Shown here: positions 37,501 to 48,577 of the stretch, piece after piece | Position numbering within the stretch: the stretch's first letter is position 1 | Layout: each line of letters starts with the position of its first letter | Source: Dipetalonema caudispina | Lineage: Eukaryota; Nematoda; Chromadorea; Rhabditida; Onchocercidae | NCBI GenBank assembly: GCA_013365325.1 | Contig: JABVXV010000068.1 | Coordinates: 1-64,000, forward strand | Direction: 5' to 3' | Length of the DNA stretch: 64,000 bases | Position numbers and translations under genes: made by a program | The notes under the pieces: model-generated | Database searches by the model: none | Told to the model about the DNA's origin: nothing | The model's input: the letters and a program-made list of their open reading frames with translations, nothing else

Positions 37501-40500
37501 TGCGTGTATCAGGTCTTCGGCTATTTTTTTGAAATAAGAATTCCTTTAAATTTCAGATTGAAGACCGCTTTAAAAATTGCTAGAAAGGATGGATATCTGC
37601 AAATTTCGAAATACATCAAGTCTTTATTTTCTGTTACGGATATGCGACAATTTATTGGAGCATTTGCACGTACTTTTATTCCATTGCTGTCAAGATGCGG
37701 TAATTTCTGTACTAGTGCTTTTTATTTTTTGACATTTTATGGCTTGTTAATCTTGAAAAACTGTCCAAGCCTGTAGTTGCGTAAGTACATACTTTTCAGA
37801 TTGAACAAAAGGAAGTCGTGAAATTTTTTCCTTTTAATATTTTTGCCTCTTTTAATAATAATGCAAGTTGTGAGAAGTTCCGTTGTTTATTATTTATAGA
37901 TAAGGAAGAAAAATTGATGGAATTATGCAATTTCTGTATTAACTGCTTGGATTTAACCGTACTGAATGATTCTATATGTGAAACAATCTTGAGTTTGGTA
38001 CTGGAATTACTGTCAGAAATGAATGATGCTGGGAAAATTCCGGATATTTTTTACAAACATATACGTGCTTTGGTATTTAGGTTTGTTTTTTTTTCTGTAG
38101 ATTTGGACAATATATACGCATTTGTTATAGATGTGCAGTGTTACAGGTTATTAATCCTACTTCCACTCATTTTCTTTTATTTATTCGTTCTTCTCTCCAT
38201 TGACATTAATTTGTTGAAATTCAAGCGTAAATTTAGAAATATACGCATCAACATGACATTATCGTTTAGCGAAAAATGAAGTTTGAGAGCCAGTCTCTGA
38301 AGCTTAACCAAAGAATTGTTTAAATATGATTTGATAATGCGGTAAACTTTATACATTCCTATGTCCAATCATACTGAACTTCTCAGATGGTACCATCTTC
38401 CTTCAGGAAGTTTTAGAATGAACTGAAAGAAAAAAAAGGACCCATTCCAAACCTGCTTCTGCAAGCGGTCAGTCTTCAGCTTTAATTGTATCAGTCAACT
38501 CTAATGGGTTGTTTTTGAATGATTGGACATAGGAATGTATATTTAAATTTAATGCTGTCAGCATAGTTTGTCTTCGTGCAGTGAATTCATGGTACGGTGT
38601 TATGATACCGTTAAAGAACATGTTGCTCTAAACTAGGTCGATATTTTTTTAGCCGCCAAGTTTTAGGACACATTAATACACTTTGACATAGGTTCCAAGA
38701 TTTTCTAGTTCAATATTATTGCGTAATTGAAGATTTAATTTGCTCATAAATTAGTCTTCAGCGCAGCAATAATAATATAGCATAGCATGAGTTGTGTCTG
38801 TTTTTTCTTTTTTTTTTTTCAAATAATACCATTTTAGATTTCCGAATGCTTTTGCAACAATTGGCTCAGAGTGGAAAGTGCGCGATGAGGGTATTTATAA
38901 TATGTTGCTGAAAGCCTGTAAATTTGAACAGTACGAGGTATTACTGTTTGTTTTATGCAGCTATATTTTTAATTTCTCTATTTCTCTTTCTCTCTCATTT
39001 TGTTATCTTTGTTGTTTTGAAATTAATAATTACTTCGTGCAAAAAATATTTCACTTTTCGAGCATTCATCATTTCGAAACCTGTTGAACGAGGTTGTAGT
39101 TTACGGTGTTTAGATTGAAACTTTCGAAGTGGTTACAACGGAGAAAAAAAAACGACGTAGACGCCATAGCAGCACCAAGAGTAGTGCAGGTGAAGAAGGG
39201 ATTCAATCTTCATCTCACGTTTCTAAACCTGCATTAAAAAGAAAGCGACCAGAAGAAATTAAGGTGGTGACCTGAACATTTATACTCATTTTGTACAATA
39301 GTGATCATTTATCATGAATAAATACGCTCAGTGCATGGTTCTCTGAGTGCTGAAGGATTATTTAATGGTAGTGATTTTCAGCAGGATCAACTGAATTCAG
39401 TTCACGAACCATACAAAATCACATTCAAAGGTGACCCAATGGAGAAGTTGATTGATACTATTAAAGCTGAAGACTGGGCGCTTGCAGAAGCGGGTCTGGA
39501 AGTAGGTTTTTTTTTTTCCTTTTGTAATTTATGATCCAAAATTTCCTAGAAGAAGATAGTACCATTGTAGGGTTCAGTGTGATTGGACATAGAATGTAAT
39601 TTAAGAGAAATTTTAACAATGAACTCTAACAAGAAAATTAAAAGAAAAGCCATGCTCTCAGTCAGTGAGTCGTGGAATTTACCTTCCTCAGTATCCGAAT
39701 CGTTACATTACTAACAAATCGTGTACTGTTTTCGTTTTTATCATCTTCATTTAATATCTTAACAATTCGTTCACGATTTATATAGAATATTTTTAAATGC
39801 CAAGCCTTTCATGTTTAAAAGCACCCAATGCATGACACGGATCTTTGCAATTTTTTCATCTGTACTCCACTTGATGTGTGGGATGCTTAGATGTGAAACT
39901 ATAAAAGTAATGATAGCCCTATTTCGTTTTTCTTCCAATTTAGATTCTTATTTCAGAAATTAACTACGCCTTCTTATTTAAAAAATCGGGTAGCATCTGA
40001 ATTTGAAATGTTTTTCTCAAAAATGGTCGCTATTGCACTGACAGAAGGAGCGCATCTGAAAACTGCAGTGAAAAATGCTTTATCTCAAGTAGGTTGAATT
40101 TCACTGGCTTATTTGCAGTTCAAAATTAAGAGATGGGCTAATTTAGGTTTGCGAAAGTTCGGAATTTTCCTGAGAGTTCTGGTTAACTTTACTAAAATTC
40201 TAACAATGTTCTTGATTGATAAATTGTTATCAGTCAGTAGTTTTTCTTAGTAGAAAAGTGATTTCTGTTTCTATCAGTTTTCTGTTTTTCATAGCTGCCG
40301 GTGAATGCCGATTTTGCGCTTTCTTTATTGAAACCTTATACTGAATCGAACAGTACCAGACGAAGTCGTGACACTTGTCATTGGTCGTGTTTTAAAGATG
40401 AAGATACCGAAAAGTTTGAAACTAGACGTCTCTTCGTACTGGAATTATTGCTTGTAAATCATACTCTTCAAGCATCGGCTAAACTGTTCCATCAGCTCTA

Positions 40501-43500
40501 TGAAATTTTGAAGGAGTGAGTCGGATTTTTAAATTGAGATTTTGTTTTTGTTTTTTTTTTTTTTTTTTTGAAATGCTGAGGATATTTGATAACTCAGCCA
40601 TAAACTCGATTTTTTTTTTTTTTTTTTTTTTTTTTGAGCACTGATTTGCGCAAAGTCAGATGTTCATTTTTTATTTCATTTTCATTTTGAATAACGACTG
40701 TGGATAAAAGTGACGGAAGTATATTGTTCTACTTTTTCGTCAGAAAAAAAGCTGTCTTTGTAGAGTTATGCAGAAAGCTGATGAAGATAATCAGTATTTG
40801 GAGCAGCTGATTATCAATTTCATTGTATACTTGGTCAGGAATTCTCGTTAGTTTATTTTTTTCTTTTTTCTTCTTTTTTTGTTGAATATCTCGGCAATAT
40901 ATACCGAAAGACAGCATAATTTGAAAGTAGCCAATGCTCTAACTTCAGTAGGAAGTTGTGCCTTGATCAGAAGATGAACTGTACAAGATGGTTTGAAAGA
41001 CCTAGTGGTCTTCTCAGCTATTTTCTTTTCATTCAACTTTGTAATATATTGTAATATAAAACTTGTCTTTTCAATTTTATTTCGCTCATTTATTCTGTTC
41101 ATAATCTCTTTCTCTTTATTCTTTCTTTAATCTCTTTATTTCTGTTGTTCATCATAACTTCCCTTTCTGTCAAGTGTTAAATTAGGACATTGTCCTGACT
41201 TCATCATTTTACATCAGTCAAGCTGTATTATATAGTTTCAGGTGGCTATAAAGTTTTGGCGGAGGATTTACAACTAGATACAATCGTTGATATTGTTCGC
41301 CATACTCAAAATCATCGAATTCTTCGGGATTGCTTGCAGTTGCTTACATGTGCTGTGACTGTTTCACCAGTAGGGCTTTCGTAATTCTTCATCAAAACTC
41401 TCAAAAATGAAAATTTCAATGGTTATTGAAGAATAAATTGTGAAGAATTTTTGGGTTAATCATTTCTGTTTTACAGAAAAAGGTACTGGCACATCTAATG
41501 TCTGTTTATACGTTTATGGGTGATGGAGTACTGAAGAAGGATAACGATCTAACACTGAGTGTAATTGAGGAAACGTTGAATGTGTTATTTTCGACTGTTA
41601 TGAGCGAAAAGGTTGTATCATAAAGCGCATTGAATTTAAACTTTAATAACTTCAAGTTCCGGTTTTATTTCGTATGTACATTGTCAAAAAATTTCTCAAC
41701 AAGAATTTAAGTTAGCTTGAAAACGGTAAGAGTGGATGATTCTATATTCATATGTCAGATTATTTTGGAAACTTTAGAAATTTAATCTCTTAATTTCAAG
41801 AATTGTTTCCAGGACCAGTCATTTCACGAACAGTTGGTGACAACTTCTCGGCTATTTGCAGCATCGGTTACTGACATTCCAGCTCACCGACGTGATAGGA
41901 TTTTACGTGCTGTAGCTCGATCTGCCGGAACGCACTATCTTTGGGCAGTGATCGCCATTCTTTTTGAGCGATATTGCGTAAATTGGCTTAAAAAACCAGA
42001 GGGTTTGTTACACCGATATATTTTTTGATGTGATAGGAAAGCATATTCTCGTATTCCTTGAATTTATGTTGGAAAAATCGCAAACATCTCAAGTGAAAAA
42101 AATGTTAGGTACACCTTATATTTTTTTCTGGATGTTATCGAACCTTTGTGCTTTCAGTCCAACACTTTTGAAGACGCATCACATTATTCCACTTTTTAGT
42201 TAATAGCTATAATGGACAGCTTTCAGGTCGAACATCAGCCGAATTGTATGAGGAAATGTCGACTGTTATGGTATCGGAATATGATGCTGTGGACCAGCTC
42301 TTGTGTACAGCAAACATGATAAAATATATTATCAAATTGGGAGGTGATTTCTCAGCTTATGGGAACTCAGCTGCAACTGTTAGTGAAAAGGAGAAATTCT
42401 TGTCGAAAATATTTGATCGAACGAAACATTCGGTGCAAAAATTGCGGCACTATCGTTTTGCCATATTGGGTTGGATTGCTAGGCTTTTAGAAAGTGACGA
42501 ATTTAAAACAAAGGTAATACACTCTTATTTAGGTACTGGTTTTTTTGAACAAAATGTTTCTTGAACCATTTATGTGAAATATTAAAGGCTTTTGCAAATC
42601 TATAAAGTCTATTATTCTTCACCTTCGGAATGAAATAATTGAAACTTTTTTATTTTTCAATTTTAGTTGGCAGCTGTTGATGATGATTCATATGATAGAC
42701 TGCTTGAAACTGCTAAAGTTCTTCTATTTTGTTCTGTTGAACTTGATGATTTCGTCACTATGGAAGCATCAGATGCTGAGAAACGTAATATGCAAGGAAA
42801 TTCTGGCCAACAAAGTGGAAACAATTGCAAATATTGGATTGCCGTCTCATCACGTGCGGATATAGTCATTGAAAAGGTTCGTTCAGGCATTATGAACTCA
42901 ATTGATGTAATAAATGAAAAAATCCGTTTGTTACATCGTCGATTTTCAAAGAATTTCTGGTGAGGGCAATTTTCTTATTCATTTCAGTTCCAAAATTTGT
43001 TACCAAGTAATGTTTGCGGGCATATTGTGGTGGATGTTCTGGAGCAAACTGCAACTATGCCAAAATTGAGGGATCGAGCGTTACAGTTCCTGAATGCTAA
43101 ACTGCTACAAGACGGTTCATACATATGTACAGTGAACGTGAATCATTTGAACAGCCTGATTACGAAATTTAACTCTTGGCTACAACCGGTTGAAAAAGGA
43201 TTTGATGTAAGTTTATAGGGATTTAATATTGCGGTCTACATCAGCCATCTTGCTAATGGCTAACCATGGGCACCATCACTTTCGATTCCCTGTTATAATG
43301 ATGATAATTATGCGGAAGTTATCTGCTAATTTTATTTCAGGTTGATCTGTGCCAGAAAGCAGCCCATACTTTGAAACTGGTGGCCCGTAGTATGATGCCA
43401 TCAACAGGTTTCATGTTGTTGTCTGAAACACTAGAATTAACTGTGGAATTAGTAAGTTCCATTTTGTACTACATATTTGTCAAGGATTTTTCTGTGGCAT

Positions 43501-46500
43501 CATGTTTTGAAAAATTTGAAGACTGTCCGATAGTATGGGTTTAAAGGTAATCCTAATACGAAATCTTTGAGTGGAGTAGAATCAAGTTGTGTAAGGCTGG
43601 AAGTTATTCATTTTTTTTTTCGAACTTTAATATGTTTTTTACTTTTATTTTGCCATTTCATGTCTAACATATATTTGCAGCTCACTAATCGAAGCATGTA
43701 CGATGAAGCAGTGACGGGTAGCTTGCTTTTATTAGCTGGTGAATTAATGCGCTTTCAACGCGTAAAAAACTCCATTCTATATTCCAATGCCTTGACTACA
43801 GTCTGCACTGAAATTCTTTCCGCAGTACTTGAAACACAAGCTGTAATTGGAAGTAATAATAGTCAGCAGGCCAATTTATCAAAAGATGGTGTTTTAGGGG
43901 GGCGTAGACGTCGCACCCAACATTCAATGAGTGGTCGTTATGTCAGTAAGTTATATTTCAGTCTTGATTAGAATTGGATGACTTATTCAAATGTAAATCT
44001 TGTGATTGGAGAGAGGAACAAAAGAAAAAGTTAAGCGCAAATTTCAACTTTCGCTTTTTCTTCTGCTGTACCTTTTTATTGATTTCGTCAGAAAAATATT
44101 TTTCGAAATAATGCTTATTTAATAATCCAATTTTTAAAATGTTACATTTTAAAATTTGCAGCAAGCAGTGATGCATTATTGATATGTTCACTGGTGTGTT
44201 TACAACGGATTTTAGAAAATTTCGCTGAATTTATTTTCAAGCATCTATCATCTATTCTTATTATTATTTCGCGGTTATGTTGCTTCTGTGATTACATACC
44301 CTCAGCGGTAAGTTTTAAGCTGTTAATCTCTTTGAAGTTGGCTATATATTGTTCATCTGTCGGTAGATTTGTATGGCTTTCATCAGGATTCTGTGCATTT
44401 TTGACGAAACAGTTTGCTAATTTGAATCTGAAGTAGAATTTAAATAAAAATAATCCGTTAGAATCATTTTTGTTTGATGTGGTTCAAAATCTCTTGTATA
44501 GGTCAAGTTCAAAATCTCTTGTATAGGTCAAGTTAGGAAATCGCAAAAGCGCGTTGTAATGGATGCCATAATTTTTTCCGTTTCTTAAACTGGAGTATAA
44601 TTTGTAACTGATAGTAGGTTTACTTGGCCCGAGGGGCGACTCTCGCATTCACTCTAAGGTCTTTGCCGAGAATCTTGTTTAATTACTCCAGCAATTAAAA
44701 AAAAGGAAATCATGTTCCTTTGACTTCTTATCAGCGAATCTTTGGGAATTCGTGTTCATTCATTTATAAACGATATTAATGTTTTCTTATAACAAATATG
44801 GGACAGATATTCTGCATTGCAAAATTTATGTAATTTACCTGCAAAGGAACGGAAAAGATAGGAGAAGTGAGATGGAAAACAAAGATAGAAATTATGAAGA
44901 TAAAAGATACCCTACTGGACAGAGTTATTTGTTTTATACAACTCTCCCTTTATATACTAGTAAAAATGTTCTGAGAAAAAATCATTCACATGCATTTATT
45001 TTTTCAGGATTGTTCCACTCAACAGATGCAACCAGCGAATAAATTTTCAGCTGCTCAGCAACGAATTTTCTACATNNNNNNNNNNNNNNNNNNNNNNNNN
45101 NNNNNNNNNNNNNNNNNNNNNNNNNNNNNNNNNNNNNNNNNNNNNNNNNNNNNNNNNNNNNNNNNNNNNNNNNNNTACTAGTAAAAATGTTCTGAGAAAA
45201 AATCATTCACATGCATTTATTTTTTCAGGATTGTTCCACTCAACAGATGCAACCAGCGAATAAATTTTCAGCTGCTCAGCAACGAATTTTCTACATATGT
45301 CGCTCATTGTCGAAAATGGAGCTAAGGATTGTTTTAGATGCTTTTGATGAAGCCTGCAATACTTTGATAATTGAACCGGCAAGTTTCTGTTTTTATTTCG
45401 TTTAACTTTTTGTTTATTCTGAAGGTTTATAGAATTCAGCCTAGTGAGTGTTGAATTGAACACTAATATCTGTCTGCTATAACATCTTGTTAACAGCAGT
45501 TACTCAAAATTTCGTAGCTTGAATGAACCATTGCAAAAACAGTTATGAAAATTTAAAGTTGTGCTCACTTCATTAAGCATATCCATTTTCTATTTCCTGC
45601 TTCCTTCAACTTATTGCTATCTCTTCCCCATCACGAAGCTTTAATTGAAATCTTTGCTGTTTCATTAGACACCTCCTAAACGTTTTAGTAATGTCTATAA
45701 TCATTCGTGTTTTTATAAAATTCTTGTATACACATGGTATGCAGAGATGGTCACCGTTGAAGTCGAAATTTAAACCATGAAATTAAATTAAAGAATTGCT
45801 GAACAGGGAATATTCGAAAAATTATTAATAAAGATATACTTCGACTTGCATTTTATTTGTTGTATTTCTAGGCAGCTCTGGGTATACTTTTCAAAATGTT
45901 TTCGTCGATTAATGACATTAAAAAAAGAGAAATATTACTAAAATTCGTCATTCGTGTGTGCGATGTTTACTTCCATGGTCTTGATATGCGCTCAAATAAT
46001 GCGAAATTGGGAGTAAGTTAATTGAATTTGCGAATAGTAAAGTGTTTTTAAATGAGGACTTATCGTTTTTGAATCTCTTGGAACGCTGCAATTTCAAATG
46101 AAAGTTAAATTCGTAAAAGCTTTTATTTTGCAGAAAAATGATGCTGTTGATAATGCTGAGTTGATGATTATTGATAGCTTTTTGGAAGTTATTGATAATT
46201 TATCTGAAAATGAATTCCGGACGGTGACTAAATCTGTCCACACGCGTTTGCAAGATGCCATATCTCCTAAAGCCGAAATAGAAGTACGATATCGTTCGAT
46301 TACAGTATTTAGATTTTTAAATCGGTAGGTTATTTTCTCGAAATATTCCAGAAAAAAGAGTTGGAGAGATTTCGAATTCTTTTTTCATTTATTAGGTTTG
46401 ATGATTTTTTTTTTATTTGATGGTCATACTGCTACACAGTTGTGTGATACGACTTTAATATCTGCAGTTTGTACCTACAAACCACTTCTTGAGCACTACA

Positions 46501-47867
46501 ACTTATTAAAACTTGATGCGTAGTTTAACATCATAAATTATTTTGCGCAACAATTTTGTTGAGTCCAGTAGTACATGCTTTTGCTTATATTTTTACTTTC
46601 AAATATTATTGCAGTTTCTACGAGTCATACAAAAATATATCATTACCACATTTTGGTCGATTTTTTGGTTTCTTGCCGGATATTTTTTCGCGTTGTAATT
46701 CTCACGCAGCAGGTATCACTTTTTTTCGCATATATACACCACTGCTGTGGATTTTTTAAGTTCGAAGTTTTAAAAATCCTAAACAACATACTTATTTGCA
46801 GGTTCCCAGTCATTGATATTCTATAATGGCGAAGATTCAGCTAATGCTGCCGCTATTTCAGTGGGTTATTTGTTGACCATTGTGATTGATTTTATAACAA
46901 ACTGTGCTCATCATCCGGCATTTTTTACTTTGTTAGTTTTTATTGGCCATTTATTTCCTTGTTTAAATCTTCTCACATAAATCATCAATGACTTTTTGTG
47001 GGTAGCCTGAAAACATGTTTTTATGAATGTTTATTTGAATAAGACGATAGATATAGTTTTTGCTTCTTTCAAATCAAGTTTAACCAAAAGTTTTCAGAGA
47101 ACGCACAAAAATTGTGCTGGATTTCTTGGTGGATGAATTAGAAAATAAAGATATACCAGGACATGAGCTCCGTTGCGTGCCACATCTAGCTGAATGCTTC
47201 TATAATATTATTAATTGCCAGAACGAAGTTCTTATGGATGCAATCAATAAAATCATGTTAAAAACACGCAGTGGAAGTTCGAAGGTATTGTCTTTACCGA
47301 AAAAAGAGGAAGTGGTGAATCACAGGCGTTCCGAAAATATATTGCTGGAGGAGAAAAGATCAATAAAAACTGAGCTTTCACATATTTTCATTTCCAAAAT
47401 TTAGTTCCAGTTCTAAATAAGCATGATGATGCGCAGTATGATCTACCGCACTGTCAATATTGCTTTCAAATTTCAATAAGACTCAAAAAATCAGGATATC
47501 GTTTTGGTTGTAGTGAATGTGCTACGGTCATTCTAGGTTCGTTACCGCACGTTACTGGTTCTGGAGTGGTTATTCGAGCGTATGGGTGATGCAGTTGCAC
47601 CAACGTTACCATCAGTGTTACCATTCTTATGCGAACTTCTTGAAGGTATATTTTTTAATATGGAAAAAGGCGTTTATTAGTGGAAAAATGAGATTCTGTT
47701 CCTTGACTGGATAAGTGTAATGTAATGTTGGGTAACAGTCCCATTTTTCTGTTGTTTACATTATCTCGTTTTCAGATGACAATAGAAAAGTTGAAATGCA
47801 GTGTGACGCAGTAATTCGCGTCTTGCGAAAGAACTTCGGCGAAGAAATCACAGAGGGATACGCTTAA
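34540..47867 (+). CDS. HEATR1/UTP10, U3 snoRNP-associated HEAT-repeat protein
   Basis: About 30 exons, from 34540-34678 and 35187-35410 through 37557-37699, 40295-40515, 42227-42513, 43681-43945, 45229-45378 and 47098-47284 to 47776-47867, give about 1630 residues. The start MTSLEKQLNNLR, then SLLFDKKDAGSLYVENALQI and KQILEWLIFQFHVHF, matches the N-terminus of human HEATR1 (about 2144 residues). The end (IMLKTRSGSSKVRYRTLLVLEW, PTLPSVLPFLCELLEDDNRKVE) matches its C-terminal repeats. The protein is an alpha-solenoid of HEAT repeats and belongs to the t-UTP part of the small-subunit processome in the nucleolus, acting in rDNA transcription and 18S pre-rRNA processing. C. elegans TOE-1 is the likely counterpart. 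A basic patch KKKRRRRHSS is near 39140. A 100-N gap with a false 121-bp duplication interrupts the exon at 45008/45229. Other oddities are a GC donor at 45379 and an A7 run at 40744-40750 that disturbs one junction. Confidence 0.93.
38350..38541. mobile_element. MITE with 21-bp terminal inverted repeats and TA target duplication
   Basis: TACATTCCTATGTCCAATCA and one more T (38352-38372) is repeated in perfect inverted orientation at 38519-38539. The 188-bp unit is flanked on both sides by TA (38350-38351 and 38540-38541). This is the hallmark of Tc1/mariner-mobilised miniature elements. The interior has no open frame, so movement would need a transposase in trans. It sits in the HEATR1 intron between exons ending at 38080 and starting at 38838. 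A decayed end of the same type is at 39580-39598. Confidence 0.75.
39580..39598. mobile_element. Relic terminus of the same MITE family
   Basis: TGATTGGACATAGAATGTA differs from the right terminus of the 38350-38541 element only by loss of one G. No matching inverted partner is seen nearby, so it is probably a fragment. It lies in the HEATR1 intron after the exon ending at 39501. Confidence 0.5.
44482..44531. repeat. 25-bp tandem duplication in HEATR1 intron
   Basis: The unit GTTCAAAATCTCTTGTATAG plus GTCAA occurs twice in direct succession (44482-44506 and 44507-44531) without mismatch. It may be a genuine slippage duplication, or a further assembly artefact given the gap only 545 bp downstream. 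Confidence 0.9.
44955..45296. other. Assembly gap (100 N) with 121-bp identical flanks
   Basis: Bases 45076-45175 are exactly 100 N. The 121 bases before the gap (44955-45075) are identical to the 121 after it (45176-45296). Both copies contain the same intron end and exon start of HEATR1. The natural reading is that two overlapping contig ends were scaffolded with a nominal gap instead of being merged. The true sequence would then have one copy and no gap. Confidence 0.9.
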
Positions 47868-48577
47868 TTCGATAAGCTACAAATTGTTATGTTGTCTTTG
47901 TTTATATTTTATTGGTGACTTTCGTCTGGGAACGCCAGTACCGCAAGTCACAGTACTTTAGGCTTTACTGTCGAAATACTCTTCATGTTTACTTTTCTCG
48001 AATTCAGACATCGCTGTAAATTCAAAGAGGAAGTACTAATTACCTCGTTCTCTCATTTTGTTTCATATCTTTGTTATACCATTGCTGATTTTATTAAGTT
48101 TGTTAAGTTTTGAAGTTGAGAGATCATTAAAACTACTGATTTGGGTTCTTTTTTTAAAACATAGTTCCACCGCTGTAGAGAAAGTTCTTCCAACATCTAG
48201 AGAAACTACAGCATATCGAAATGTGAAACGATGTAGGATCGCAAAGCTTATCAATAATCTTGAATAATAGATGACGTCGTCAGTCGGTGAGAAATTTGAA
48301 TACTTATTAAAAAATAGCCAGTGATATTTTATTGGAAAACGATAACAATATAGAGCTTTCCAAACACAAAATATTTTCAAATGAGATCAAGGCGAACTGC
48401 AACCCTAGCAGAGGCTATCACTTGTTGGTACAGGTCGGTCTTGCCTACCTAGTAAATGTGGCTTAGTGCAGGGTAGCCCATGATATGATCTACCAAAATG
48501 AGGTGAAATTGAAATGGGAAAAGTAGGAGAATATTGCATATACATATTACCTTGAGATTGTAACAATGTGAGAACCT
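47868..48577. other. Convergent intergenic region between HEATR1 and DIS3
   Basis: About 710 bp between two 3' ends. Overlapping open frames on both strands near 48058-48380 have no splice support and no recognisable family. A less AT-rich patch near 48380-48490 holds nothing I can identify. Confidence 0.55.

Noticed and set aside
44982..45206. Apparent proteins with long X runs
   Set aside because: They read through the 100-N gap and come from the duplicated contig ends.
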